From Leptospira interrogans (GTDB lineage Bacteria > Spirochaetota > Leptospiria > Leptospirales > Leptospiraceae): a DNA stretch of 64,000 nt. Location of the stretch: positions 178,549 through 242,548 of the forward strand of contig NZ_FTNA01000005.1 in NCBI RefSeq assembly GCF_900156205.1, read 5' to 3'. The notes beneath the pieces are model-generated. The model did not search any database, was not told the origin of the DNA, and saw only the letters and a program-made list of their open reading frames with translations. A program made the position numbers and the translations under genes. Shown here piece by piece: positions 1-15,926 of the stretch. Position 1 is the first letter of the stretch. Every line of letters begins with the position of its first letter.

Positions 1-139
1 TCATTCCTTTTTCCTTTTCTACAGTATGACGAGTAATCTCAACCGGATAAGAGTGTTGAATACCCAAAGAGACATTCAATTCCACCTCTTCGTCTCCGTC
101 CGTAAGCGCGACCCTATCCCTACCATTTAAAATTTTCAT
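1..139 (-). CDS. Phage tail protein, Dit-like N-terminus (partial)
   Basis: Only the first 46 codons lie in the window; the gene continues past the left edge. The ATG overlaps the tape measure stop codon in an ATGA junction, as expected for coupled phage genes. The visible peptide starts MKILNGRDRVALTDGD and holds a VEITRHTVEKEKG stretch. This resembles the N-terminal domain of Dit-like (distal tail) proteins, which typically read '..VEITxHPVExG..'. Its place straight after the tape measure gene fits a baseplate or distal tail component. The family call is from a short motif and is tentative. Confidence 0.6.
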   Translation of the reverse strand, partial: MKILNGRDRVALTDGDEEVELNVSLGIQHSYPVEITRHTVEKEKGM

Positions 140-1941
140 AAAACCGCCTCCGGTGAAATACCCGCTCCGAGCCCGATTTTAGTAGCAATTTTTTCCAATT
201 CCTTTTCCAAATAAGATGCAAACACGTTCGCCTCTTCTTTTGTAGAAGCAGAACCTAACACTACATTAGCGATGTTGATGTTGATCGAATTACCTCCACT
301 TTTTGACTTAGATCCGCCTAACACCCCTAAGTCTTTTACGGCTACCAAATTGTCGTCTGGATGAAATTGTACAATCTGTCCTTGTTTTGTAATAAGAGCA
401 TCATCTACTTTCTTTACGTCACTAGACTGACTGGAAGTAATCCCTAGAACTTTCAATAATTGTAATGGAAAAATTCCACCTAATTTTTTCTGAATATTCG
501 ATCCAAGTTCACCAAGAGAACTTAAAATTTTTCCCGGAAGGGATTTAAACCAGTCAATTAAATCCCTAAACATTTTCTTAATATTCGCAAAAGGTCCTAA
601 AAATTTACCGATCGCAGATTCACTTCCGGTAAACCATTTATATAAATCCTTAATAACTAAAATGATGATTGCAAACATAGCGCCTAACGCAACTCCAATG
701 GCGATCCATACAATCCAAGGAGCAATCGCTATAAAACCGGCCGCCGCCATACTCAATAAAGAAGGAATCATAGCTCCAAAAGTAATTCCGGACGTAACGA
801 TCATCTGAGCCGCAATTGCACCCAGAACACCTACCAAAATACTTCCAAAGATAACCAATACGTCTTCCATATATTCCGAACTTTTCCCGCCAATCGTAAA
901 GTAATCGATCAAGTCTCCGATCACATTCAAAGAAGGAGTTAGGGCTTTTGCGAGTAGAAGTCCAAAACTTTCCTTTAATCTTTCTATAGTTTTATCAAAC
1001 CTTTCTAAAATTACGGAAGCGTTTTTAACGTGGGATCCATAATTATTTTGTAATATACTATTTTCATTTAAAGCCGCAGAGATTAATTTTTCCCTTGCCA
1101 ACCGTTTATCAATCGCAGACATACCGGATTCATTTATCTGTTTAAACTCGGCAGAATAACTAGAAAACAAAGCCCCGTTACTTTTTAAAAATTCTTCGGA
1201 ACCGTCTTCAATTGCTTTATAAGCCCCTTTCATAGAAGATATTAAATCTTGATTCGTAAGTCTGGAGACTTTTTGAAGCCCGGAAAGATTTTTAGAAATA
1301 AATTCAACCGAAGCTCCAGTTTTGATCGCTTCGTTTGCGGCTTCGGTAAGTTCTTTTTGTGTGGTTAGGCCTTTAGAAATTTGTATCGTATTATTGATCG
1401 CGTCTTGTAATTTTGGATATTCGTTTCCAGAAAGATTTTTCAAAACTCCAATCTGTTTTTCTAATGCAATTCCTACTTTCAAAGAAGGGACAATGATAGA
1501 ATTAAAAGCGTAAGAACCTATCTGGGCAAAACCTTTGAACACGGAAGAAAGCAAGGTCGTAGTCCTAGCGCTGGCATTGAGTTGAAAATCTAGTTTTGCA
1601 ATTTGCCTTTCGCTAAAACCCGCAGACCTTGCAAGTCCAAAAAATTCATTTTCTAACTTTACATTTCCTTTTAACTTAGAATACAAACTGGTAAGATTAG
1701 ATTCAGTCGTTTTTAAACGACTCGCAAAAATGGATAAGCCAGATTCTCCTTTTACAAAATTTCGAACTGAATCTGTCAAATCCTTCCAAGACTTAATCCC
1801 TCTTTGAGAAGTAAGACTTGTAGCATCTGAAAAGTCTACGATCTGTGATTTTAGCTTTTTCAGATCCTTTTCAATTTCAGAAAAAGCGTCTTTCGAATCC
1901 ACATCTATTTTAATAATAATATTTACTTCTCGTTCTGCCAT
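136..1941 (-). CDS. Phage tail tape measure protein
   Basis: A protein of about 601 residues. The first 130 residues are charged and helical, likely coiled coil. Residues about 365-445 form a long hydrophobic stretch with several potential membrane segments, and the last 150 residues are mixed. Long helical proteins with a hydrophobic centre lying just after the tail chaperones are the usual form of tape measure proteins, which set tail length and may help DNA entry. I place the start at the ATG at 1941, which has GGAT nine bases upstream; a TTG 15 bases earlier is also open but lacks a ribosome site. It overlaps the next gene by 4 bp. It is short for a tape measure, implying a short tail. 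Confidence 0.8.
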   Translation of the reverse strand: MAEREVNIIIKIDVDSKDAFSEIEKDLKKLKSQIVDFSDATSLTSQRGIKSWKDLTDSVRNFVKGESGLSIFASRLKTTESNLTSLYSKLKGNVKLENEFFGLARSAGFSERQIAKLDFQLNASARTTTLLSSVFKGFAQIGSYAFNSIIVPSLKVGIALEKQIGVLKNLSGNEYPKLQDAINNTIQISKGLTTQKELTEAANEAIKTGASVEFISKNLSGLQKVSRLTNQDLISSMKGAYKAIEDGSEEFLKSNGALFSSYSAEFKQINESGMSAIDKRLAREKLISAALNENSILQNNYGSHVKNASVILERFDKTIERLKESFGLLLAKALTPSLNVIGDLIDYFTIGGKSSEYMEDVLVIFGSILVGVLGAIAAQMIVTSGITFGAMIPSLLSMAAAGFIAIAPWIVWIAIGVALGAMFAIIILVIKDLYKWFTGSESAIGKFLGPFANIKKMFRDLIDWFKSLPGKILSSLGELGSNIQKKLGGIFPLQLLKVLGITSSQSSDVKKVDDALITKQGQIVQFHPDDNLVAVKDLGVLGGSKSKSGGNSININIANVVLGSASTKEEANVFASYLEKELEKIATKIGLGAGISPEAVL

Positions 1942-2001
1942 ATTTTTATCATCCAATCTTATTTTATTTATATATTAATTATTTAAAATATTAAGAAACT
2001 A

Positions 2002-2220
2002 TTAAAAACTAGAACCTTGAATCAACCTGGCCAAAAACTTCAGTTCTTCCGACTTTTCTTCGGCTTCTCTTTTTTTTCTTCTATCTACCACTTCCATCAT
2101 TTTCATATAAAGAACGGTGGACGCATTTTCGAGTTCTTTAGTTGTAAAATGCGCCGCACCTAAGATAAAAGGTTTCCAAAAAAAAAGTTCTCGATCCACT
2201 TCTTCATCAATCCACTTCAT
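2002..2220 (-). CDS. Second tail assembly chaperone (frameshift product C-terminus)
   Basis: 72 codons from the internal ATG. The same frame is open upstream to 2295 with no start codon and encodes WNKRFSDFGENPSTEEW, which reads like genuine protein. The reading frame therefore probably continues the upstream 127-residue chaperone by a ribosomal frameshift, the arrangement common in tailed phages (G/GT in lambda, gp41/42 in Mu). Lysine/glutamate-rich C-terminus. The function, chaperoning of the tape measure during tail assembly, is inferred from position between tube and tape measure genes. Independent initiation at the ATG remains possible. Confidence 0.6.
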   Translation of the reverse strand: MKWIDEEVDRELFFWKPFILGAAHFTTKELENASTVLYMKMMEVVDRRKKREAEEKSEELKFLARLIQGSSF

Positions 2221-2263
2221 CCATTCTTCGGTAGAAGGATTTTCTCCAAAGTCCGAAAACCTT

Positions 2264-2647
2264 TTATTCCAACTCCCACTTAAGAAATCGGTTGGCTATA
2301 TACAGCCACACCTCCACGTGATTTGGTTCAACTACGTCTAACGTAGGCTCAAAGGTATGTTCTACAGGTTTTACACAAAACTTAAAAAATTTATCCAGAA
2401 GTTTGTCCTGATTCAATCCTTCAGTAAGAGAAATAGATTCTTGTCTCCAACGAAGTGCCTTTCTGTTGCCCGGATGTTGAAGTTTATATCTTTTACCATC
2501 CACAAAAAGAATCTGAGCGACTTTGGCGTCATCGTCTACTGTTTCCAAAATGGGTTCGGATGAGGTCTCACCTTCCGGTTTCTTCTTTAACTTAGAATAT
2601 TCTATTTTCTGAATATTCGAAATATTTCCGATACTTTCTGCATTCAT
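2264..2647 (-). CDS. Tail assembly chaperone (upstream frame)
   Basis: A 127-residue protein with a low-complexity acidic/lysine-rich N-terminal third and a core that mentions FVDGKRYKLQHPGNRKALRW. Starts in an ATGA overlap with the stop of the tube gene. Position between tube and tape measure, size and pairing with a following out-of-phase frame are those of the phage tail assembly chaperone that binds the tape measure protein. No direct family motif recognised, so the call rests on synteny. Confidence 0.6.
   Translation of the reverse strand: MNAESIGNISNIQKIEYSKLKKKPEGETSSEPILETVDDDAKVAQILFVDGKRYKLQHPGNRKALRWRQESISLTEGLNQDKLLDKFFKFCVKPVEHTFEPTLDVVEPNHVEVWLYIANRFLKWELE
2267..2295 (-). other. 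Probable programmed frameshift window between tail chaperones
   Basis: The zero frame ends with TAA at 2264-2266. The next frame is free of stops from 2295 (after a TAG at 2296-2298) through the 72-residue chaperone frame. A +1 (or -2) shift within this overlap fuses the two proteins. Candidate slippery codons are CTT-AAG at 2279-2284, where a +1 slip on CTT gives TTA, and the TGGGAG run just downstream for a -2 slip as in phage Mu. Which one is used cannot be told from sequence. Confidence 0.4.
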
Positions 2648-3054
2648 GCCGTCAAAACTCCTTTATAGTCAGGGAGAAGAAACACCCAAGTTTTGTCCTT
2701 ATATTCCTTGCCTTTTTCTATGTTTGGCCTTTCCCAAACTCTTCCCTGTGCGGAAAAACCGAGCATTCCGCCGTCGCTTTTATCTTTAATCGTAAATACA
2801 CAAGGAAGACGTTCTTCACCCATTGCGAAAAAAAACTCGTTTTCAGGAGAATCTCCCATGAGAGCAATAGACAATTTTACCCTTCCATCATATATTTCAG
2901 AGATGTTCCAATCTCCTTTGATGCCTACTTGAGAAAGTATGTATTCCTTTGTTACTGGTTCGATTTTAAAAAAACCGTCCGATTGACTCATACCCGACAC
3001 GTCTCTTCCGTTGCAGTTAACGTTTAATTTTTTTGGATCCCAAATACCGTTCAT
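2644..3054 (-). CDS. Phage tail tube protein (DUF3277-like)
   Basis: 136 residues beginning MNGIWDPKKLNVNCNGRDVS, followed by DGFFKIEP and an ALMGDSPENEFF segment. The 'DPK.V.V..NG..ISG' opening, a beta-rich body and a SPxN motif near residue 70 resemble the DUF3277 tail tube proteins of contractile Mu-like tails. It sits 13 bp after the sheath gene with TAAGGAG before its start and overlaps the chaperone by 4 bp. Tube polymerises inside the sheath. Confidence 0.65.
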   Translation of the reverse strand: MNGIWDPKKLNVNCNGRDVSGMSQSDGFFKIEPVTKEYILSQVGIKGDWNISEIYDGRVKLSIALMGDSPENEFFFAMGEERLPCVFTIKDKSDGGMLGFSAQGRVWERPNIEKGKEYKDKTWVFLLPDYKGVLTA

Positions 3055-3067
3055 TCCTGATTACTCC

Positions 3068-4447
3068 TTAGGTTAATTCCCCGTCTATGTCGACTTCGTT
3101 GATCGCTCCTCTTAAACGGCACGAAAAAGTGACGTTAGGAAGAACACGGTTGTTCCGATCATTTGTCGGAATTTCGTCTATCGTATCTGGTAAATTGATT
3201 TTATATTGATAATCGCCAAGATCAGAACGTGTTTTATCCGTATCCGTTTCCACCGGCGCGATGATACCTTGAATTCCAGCTTGAACAAAAACTTCACGCA
3301 TCTTCGCTTCAATCATCTGAATTCCTTGAATTGTATAAGGTACAACATCCGAGTTCAGAAAAAGACTTGAGATGTTTTCTTTCAGACGAGCTTTGAGCCA
3401 AGAGCGATTTTCGACTACATCGGCGTAGACGTTCCCAGTGGAAATTCCTGGATAAGGAACTTGTTTTCCTCCGAAATCTACGATCAAATTTCCATTTTCC
3501 GCAAATACGGAACTTACCTGTGAATTCGCATAACCCGAATTTTCCACTCCATCCAAAGGCAAATAAGCGTAGTTATACGAACCGACTCTGCGAGGAGCAG
3601 AATTTCCTACCCAAGCGGCTTCCGGAAAAGAATTTGGAGTTTTATGAAGAGTGATGTACTCCCAGATAGAATTTCTTCCAGTTAAAACGCTTAAATCGTC
3701 AGAACACGCAAAAAACATTTTTTCGATAGAAGCGAGATAATCACCTAACGCGTGTATGGTTTCCTTATCGTGAGTAGTTGCTATAGTTTTAAACCAAGAG
3801 TCTTTACCAGAATTTCTAAGAGCTGAAATTTCGGTCGAAGCAGCCGACCAGGAAGTAAGCAGAAATACCGCGACCCGTTTTGGTCTAGGGGTTTGTCTGA
3901 ACATCTGCGCGGCTTGAATGTATTCTTTATCGGAAGAAATAAAACCTAATTCCAAAAGATCATCCGATGAAGAAATTTCCATATATCTTTCGTAGCCCAA
4001 AGCGGTTTGTGCAAACGCGGAAACAATTCCGCTGCCAGAATTTGCCACTTCGATTACATCTACAATCTTAGTTGCTCCCGCGATATTTGAAATTGACTCA
4101 GCTGCTAATTTGATTTGATGCGCGGTAGACGTAGCCACTCCGTTTGCATCCGTAGAAACATTAACCGAAATTATATAAGGATCGTTTTCTGTACCGGTTC
4201 CAGTACGGACGACACTAAGACTAGTGTTGTTTCCTGAAACCACGTATTTAATTTGTATAAATACAATTCCAGTATGTGTAGACTTCCAAATAAGTCCGCC
4301 GGAATTTCCGGAAACTTGTAAAGAATAGGTCGGCTCTTTAACTCCTAAAATCAAAGGTAATCCGAATCCCATTTGAGAAACCGGAGTATTCCTAAGAAAT
4401 AGATTAATACTGATCGGTTCTATTTTAGAGACTGTTTGTGCGCTCAT
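3068..4447 (-). CDS. Phage contractile tail sheath protein (DUF3383-like)
   Basis: 459 residues. N-terminus IEPISINLFLRNTPVSQMGFG and a central RVAVFLLTSW region match the DUF3383 sheath family. The C-terminal domain carries the polymerising core with YTIQGIQMIEAKMREVFVQ. Sheath size (450-500 residues) and position directly before the tube gene agree. A sheath makes this a contractile tail (myovirus or tail-like bacteriocin). The ATG overlaps the stop of the preceding gene by 4 bp. Confidence 0.8.
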   Translation of the reverse strand: MSAQTVSKIEPISINLFLRNTPVSQMGFGLPLILGVKEPTYSLQVSGNSGGLIWKSTHTGIVFIQIKYVVSGNNTSLSVVRTGTGTENDPYIISVNVSTDANGVATSTAHQIKLAAESISNIAGATKIVDVIEVANSGSGIVSAFAQTALGYERYMEISSSDDLLELGFISSDKEYIQAAQMFRQTPRPKRVAVFLLTSWSAASTEISALRNSGKDSWFKTIATTHDKETIHALGDYLASIEKMFFACSDDLSVLTGRNSIWEYITLHKTPNSFPEAAWVGNSAPRRVGSYNYAYLPLDGVENSGYANSQVSSVFAENGNLIVDFGGKQVPYPGISTGNVYADVVENRSWLKARLKENISSLFLNSDVVPYTIQGIQMIEAKMREVFVQAGIQGIIAPVETDTDKTRSDLGDYQYKINLPDTIDEIPTNDRNNRVLPNVTFSCRLRGAINEVDIDGELT

Positions 4448-4968
4448 GCTTCCTCCTGATATTCAACCGTTGGTGCGCTAGCGGTCGATTCGCCCGGTTG
4501 TTCATTATATTTTCTTAATTTAAGTAGTACATCAAAGCTAACCTTATATATATAGATTCCACTTTCTGTTAAAACAGTTTTGTCCTGAATGTTAGGTGAA
4601 ATCAAAACCGGCGTGATCCCGAATTTATCACATTCAATTGTTCCTTCTTTTGAATCGAACCAATCCATTGACTTTTCTGAAAGTTCCCAACAAACTGCAA
4701 TGGAACTATCGTGTAAAAAAGTTATATTGATCAAAACGCTTTGATTGATTCGAATGATCTCTTTAAAATTTGTAGGATCCAACTTCTGGATACTTCTGGA
4801 AGCGTTTGAGATGGGATCTTGAACTAATTGGATAACCTTATACGTTCCATAAGGACAAGAAGACGGTAAAACCGCTTGATCCGCAAGAATCAAAGGAATA
4901 GACTGTCCCATCCCTACGACTTCAGAAATCATTTTATTCATAATAGATTCAATATATTCAAAATTCAT
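4444..4968 (-). CDS. Phage neck/tail terminator-like protein
   Basis: 174 residues, first gene of the visible tail operon. It lies immediately before the sheath gene, where neck or tail terminator proteins sit in Mu-like phages. Contains a beta-rich middle (SVLINITFLHDSSIAVCW) typical of that fold. From memory, a leptospiral phage family (LIC_12616-like, gp12-like neck terminator) looks like this; I cannot check the match. The last 20 residues are low complexity (Glu/Pro/Ser/Thr). No ribosome binding site is strong upstream of the ATG at 4968. Confidence 0.55.
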   Translation of the reverse strand: MNFEYIESIMNKMISEVVGMGQSIPLILADQAVLPSSCPYGTYKVIQLVQDPISNASRSIQKLDPTNFKEIIRINQSVLINITFLHDSSIAVCWELSEKSMDWFDSKEGTIECDKFGITPVLISPNIQDKTVLTESGIYIYKVSFDVLLKLRKYNEQPGESTASAPTVEYQEEA

Positions 4969-6546
4969 AATTTAACTACTCACTAAATAAAATCAACTTA
5001 TCACAACCAAATACATTCAAATATAATCATATAAAATTTTAATTCCAGAATTGATTCTTCAAAAATGAATACGCGTCCAAAAATTTGATGTGATGATTTT
5101 AAGGTAATCAGACAGATAAGTCTACGTCGGAAAAGAACCGAATATGACGTATTTTCCCTTAGGTCCCATTTTCAAAAAATGGATTTATTGAGTTTATCAC
5201 TCGGACGCGTTTAAATAATACTACGTTGAATTTGTTTAAGGTGAGTTCGGGATAAGAATCGAATCCGGCTGCCAAGTTAGACTTGGTTTTCAGTTTTAGT
5301 CAATAAGTTGTGTGCGGAAAACGTTATACGACATATCGTTTTTAGTTTCAATATAGAACGCGATTCGTAAAGAGCGTTCTGCTGAGTTTCTTGAACTCAA
5401 TGTTGCTCCTTATTGTTGCAACATAATGTTTCAATTCCTTCGGAATTTTCAAACGCAATGCTACTTATCTACGGACCGTAGCATAATAATTGCTTTCACA
5501 TTTATTATACTGAATTCACGTTAAACCTTATTTTTTAGAAAAAAAATTAGATTGTAGAAACTATTACAAATTCCAGCCACGTAAAATGAATATTTAAAAA
5601 TTCATAATGTGACTTAATTTGTGGGAACTCTCACAAATTACAGATTTTACAGTTCAATTCCGAAAATGTGGGAACTACTTCTTTTAAAAAATACCAATTC
5701 CTTTTACCAACCATACCATTTCAAGTTTTGGAAACAAATTCTAAGTTCACCGATCCAAAACACATAATTACAGAAATCTGTCCGAAAACCTAAAGATTAT
5801 AGAGATTTAATGACAAAAGAATTTTCAAAAAGCAGAATGAATGCGACAATCTGTAGGAACTCTCACAAATTTGAAATTTAAAAGTAAAACTTTAGGGTCG
5901 TAACTACATCCATACTTGAAATGTGGAAACTACCACTTTTAGAAATTTTTTTTTGAATACTCTTAAACCAAACTAAGCCAATAAGAAATTCCACGTATCT
6001 ACGTAATCTTAGGCCTTTAAACAGCACTTTATCGCTGAATTCTTGGTGGGAGTTCCCACATTTCAGGGTCATACACTGTTCAATACTCGTATTTATCAAA
6101 TTAAGTGGCTAAATAACGTGAGTTCGGTGGTTGAAAAAATTTTCTACAAGTATGAGTTCCTACAATTTTAGAATTTGTTCGTAAAATTGTGATTTGAAGT
6201 AGTTCCCACATCATTTTACAGACAAACCTAAATTTTGTGTGAGTTCCCACACTCGAATACTACAGATTCAAGTATTATAAACTTCTATTTTATCAATTGT
6301 AAGAGTTCCCACATTTTATCTTTTACGTAAAAATTAGGTTTCATAAGGATAAAGTAAAAGTTCTAGCGATTACTCAAATCTCTATTAAATCGAATACCTA
6401 AATATCTATCATAAAGTGTTGTTTCAAATAAGTTCGATAGAATCCGATGCGAAACGACTGAAGAACTCAGCAAAACGCTTTCTATGAATTCATAGGATTA
6501 AAGCATAAACTATTAAATAAGTATTTTATTATATGATTCTGAGCAG
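4969..6546. repeat. Gene-free repeat region between phage tail module and ispD
   Basis: No convincing gene in 1.58 kb. The left part (about 5215-5410) holds a degenerate repeat with GTGAGTTCGGGATAAG, an AATAAGTTGTG stretch and repeated 'AACTCA' phrases, also seen near 22860 and 50040. From about 5615 to 6315 there are at least nine copies of the short palindrome TGTGGGAACTxxxACA in both orientations, for example at 5620, 5667, 6046-6060 (nearly perfect, GTGGGAGTTCCCACA) and 6238. Bases 6150-6320 form a composite block found again at 14009-14320 and, inverted, at 19800-19920 and 28370-28535. Confidence 0.75.
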
Positions 6547-7240
6547 TTATATGTCCGATGAAATCTTTTGAAATAAAGAAGAAAAAACTTCCGCAAGATC
6601 CAAATCTTCCTTACGAGTAATTTTAAGATTTAAAGGATTAGATTCCACAATGGAAGAAGTTTTTCCAAAAGTTAAAGCCCAAGAACAAAGATCAGTGGGA
6701 ATCGAATCCACAGAAAACGTGAGTAATTCTTTCAAAACATCACCACGAATTCCCTGAGGAGTTTTCATAAACCAGACGTGCTCGCGGTCTAAAAAGGATA
6801 CGGTTTTCCCATTCAATTCTTCTAATACAGTTTCAGAAGTACGAGAAGCCAAGGTAGCAATCCCGTCGGAACGCACTTTTTCACAAAGAGAATCCAACTC
6901 ATCCGCAAGAACAAAAGGCCTGGCGGCGTCGTGAACCAAAATAATATCTTCGTCTTTAAAATCCAAAACGGACAAACCACATAACATGGAAGAATGTCTA
7001 TTCTCCCCACCTTGAACGATCCTGTCTTCATTTTCTAAATAAGAAGCACAAATCGATTCAATTTTTGGGATCGATTCGAAATGGGAAACCAGCACGATTC
7101 GTTTTTGTTTTCCCCAATTTTGAAATCTTTTTAAAGAATGAATAAGAATAGGCTCACCATTTAATTCCAAAAACTGTTTTGGAATTTTAGAACCCATTCT
7201 AGAACCGGTTCCACCAGCTAAAATTAAAACGTAAATTTTT

Positions 7241-7263
<23 letters not shown>
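6547..7263 (-). CDS. ispD: 2-C-methyl-D-erythritol 4-phosphate cytidylyltransferase
   Basis: 238 residues, full length. Residues about 13-36 carry the nucleotide-binding LAGGTGSRMGSKIPKQF loop; VQGGENRHSSM near 83 and VHDAARPFV near 105 are the other IspD signatures. It transfers CMP from CTP to MEP, the third step of the non-mevalonate isoprenoid pathway, in the cytoplasm. The start lies inside the 3' end of lysA (23-bp overlap), so the two are one transcript and probably translationally coupled. Nothing is missing from the active site by eye. Confidence 0.93.
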
Positions 7264-8509
<1,246 letters not shown>

Positions 8510-8584
8510 AGTGAAACGTACAATTCTAAATGGTTTTAGAACACGCTCCTAAAGAGTTCCGTTTTTTAAAAGGCATTTTCAGTC

Positions 8585-9661
<1,077 letters not shown>

Positions 9662-9667
9662 TCAAAC

Positions 9668-12151
<2,484 letters not shown>

Positions 12152-12231
12152 TTGAGAACAAAAATACTTGTCGTTTTGGGATTGAGTACACAAATAGATT
12201 TACGGCATGTCCCAAACCAAGGGACAGTTTC

Positions 12232-12663
<432 letters not shown>

Positions 12664-12717
12664 AGCTCTCTCTCTCCTCCATTAGGAAAGGGCAAAAAGC
12701 GGCCGATATTCTTTCTA

Positions 12718-13837
<1,120 letters not shown>

Positions 13838-14740
13838 TCCTCCATAGAATTTTTTAAATTAAGATTCACCCCAAAGCTAAGAGCTTGTATCTAAACCTCA
13901 AAGAATTTTATACGATAATTTTTTAGAAATTTTTAATAAATGCAGTAGTTCCTACAAATGAACGTGAGTTCAAGCATAAGAAAACGAGAAAGAACTTTCG
14001 AAAAGTATTGAGTTCCTACAATTTTAGAATTTGTTCGTAAAATCGTGATTTGCGGGAGTTCCCACAGAAACCGTTTATCATTTTGTAATTATCTTTTTTA
14101 GAATCTGATTTTCATAGTAGTTCCCACATCATTTTACAGAGGCTTTGTGGTAGTTCCCACACTTGAATACGACAGATTCAATTATTAGAATTGTTGAAAA
14201 ATTAATTCTCTATGTGTTTTCGTTGTATGGAAACGGTCGATTGAAGCGTTTTGTTAATTGTTGCTATGGAATTTTTCAACAACTCTATTATAAAACTTCT
14301 ATTTTATCAATTGTGGTAGTTCCTACATTTGAAGAATCAATCTATGAAGTTCAGGTTCCAACTTTTTTCAGAATCACGGATGATTTTTTACACCTAATAT
14401 ACGTTGTTTACCATTGTTAGAACAAACGCAGCAACGTTCATTTTCTCTGAAATGTGGGAACTCATACAAAATTCAGTATTACCAAAAAATCTTTAAATTC
14501 CTCAAGAGACTTATTTGTGGGACCTCACACAAAAAAGACAACGATTTAAAGTTAGAAATAATTTTTTGAGAATTTCCAAGTCTTTGTAAAATCGTCCATT
14601 CATTTTCTGGTATTATTTTCATACATTCGAGTGGTAAATTTAGAAATGTTACAATCAGACTTTGAAAATGTAGTAACATCATCTATTTCCAAAAAAGAAA
14701 TTGATTTCAATATAGTAATGATTTTGAAAAATCTTCTAGA
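13838..14740. repeat. Repeat-filled intergenic region
   Basis: No gene supported. Contains TGTGGGAACT-type palindromes near 13943, 14006, 14055, 14117, 14148, 14310, 14452 and 14515. Bases 14009-14320 are a second copy of the composite block at 6150-6320, and here it is split by a 98-bp inverted-repeat element (14188-14285). Confidence 0.7.
14183..14290. mobile_element. 98-bp inverted-repeat element, copy 1, with TATTA target repeats
   Basis: Element 14188-14285 begins GAATTGTTGAAAAATT and ends with the inverse, AATTTTTCAACAACTC. Flanking direct repeats TATTA lie at 14183-14187 and 14286-14290. The uninterrupted equivalent site in the related block at 6273-6277 has a single TATTA, so this is a true insertion. 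No coding capacity: a non-autonomous (MITE-like) element. Confidence 0.8.
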
Positions 14741-15823
14741 ATGAAAATTTTACGCCTATTACTCTCATTTTTAATTTTCACATCTCATTGTAAAACGCCA
14801 ACAATTGAAGAACTACTAGAGAAACGACTGATCAAAACTTACGATCAAGCCGAAACTCTAAATTTATATTATGCGACTCTTAGATCTCAAGATCCAAACG
14901 CGGAAAATGGATGTAACGATTCCCGTTTTTTGACAACAGCGGATAAAGAAATCAAAACCGGATATTGTATCGTCAACGTTCCCGCAAACCGAGACATAGG
15001 AGCACTTCCATTAGGATTTGGGAATAGAGAAAATTTCTTTCAATTTTTAGGACACAAACCGTTCGCAAATCAAGAAAATCTAATCGAAGATCTTAAAAAA
15101 GATCCACACGACGAAATACTTGTATTTGTTCATGGGTTTAACGTAAAATTCGAAGAAGCAATTTTGAGAGGAGGACAAATCCGATTTGATCTTAAGTTTC
15201 CGGGTAAAATGATCATATTTACTTGGCCGGCCGGAAACGAAGAAGTCGGACTAGTCAGTCAAGTTTTATTAAATCAAATATTACTTAAAAAAACTTATGA
15301 AAAAAATCTATCCTCTGCTAAGGCTTCCAAAAAAGAATTTAAGAGTTTTATAAACTATCTACAGAACGCCGGAAAAAAAATCCACCTAATTGTTCATTCA
15401 ATGGGACATCAAGTTGTACTTCCTGCGTTATCCGAAATTGGAAAAGAAACAGATAAACCCTTAATCCAAGAACTGATTCTAAACGCGCCTGACTTTGATT
15501 CTGCGGAATTCAGACTCATTTCAGATTCTCTAATAAAATCCTCCAAAAGAATCACTCTCTATTGTTCTCCCGGAGATAACGCACTTCAAATTTCTGCATC
15601 CTTAAATCAAGGAAGTAGACTCGGTTCTTGTGCTCCCATCGAGGGTTTCGATGTGGTGAATGTCAATCCTGTAGATTCTTCCTTAATTTCTATTGGACAC
15701 GGATATTATTCTTCCAGACCTTTGTTAACGGACATTTATCAGATTCTTTTAGGAGTCAGGGCGGAAAAACGTCTTTTTATTCGGAAGTCGTCCGGAAACG
15801 AAAACTACGTTCTTAGAAATTAA
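14741..15823 (+). CDS. Alpha/beta hydrolase lipoprotein (DUF900-like)
   Basis: 360 residues. N-terminal signal with lipobox ending TSHC (Cys about 17). FVHGFNVKFEEA near 132 gives the oxyanion region and HSMGHQ near 220 the nucleophile Ser of the GxSxG-like elbow (here HSMGH), as in DUF900 hydrolases. A late HGYYSS may provide the catalytic His. Substrate unknown; likely anchored to a membrane facing the periplasm or cell surface. A second, broken copy of the last 80 codons lies at 16916-17164. Confidence 0.75.
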   Translation: MKILRLLLSFLIFTSHCKTPTIEELLEKRLIKTYDQAETLNLYYATLRSQDPNAENGCNDSRFLTTADKEIKTGYCIVNVPANRDIGALPLGFGNRENFFQFLGHKPFANQENLIEDLKKDPHDEILVFVHGFNVKFEEAILRGGQIRFDLKFPGKMIIFTWPAGNEEVGLVSQVLLNQILLKKTYEKNLSSAKASKKEFKSFINYLQNAGKKIHLIVHSMGHQVVLPALSEIGKETDKPLIQELILNAPDFDSAEFRLISDSLIKSSKRITLYCSPGDNALQISASLNQGSRLGSCAPIEGFDVVNVNPVDSSLISIGHGYYSSRPLLTDIYQILLGVRAEKRLFIRKSSGNENYVLRN

Positions 15824-15926
15824 AAACCGTCTCAATTATTCGGTTTATATAAAATCAATCAACTAATTCGAACTTTTGAATCTATCATTGAAATGATATC
15901 TTTTCATTTGTTCCGGGAGAAATGAC

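Noticed and set aside
5878..6099. 73-codon frame in the repeat region
   Set aside because: Overlaps several TGTGGGAACT palindromes, no ribosome site, no protein-like pattern.
5615..6315. CRISPR array, considered because of regularly recurring short palindromes
   Set aside because: Spacing is irregular, copies occur in both orientations and vary, and no cas genes are present.
14163..14420. 85-codon frame
   Set aside because: Crosses the 98-bp element and composite repeat; the reading frame is chance.
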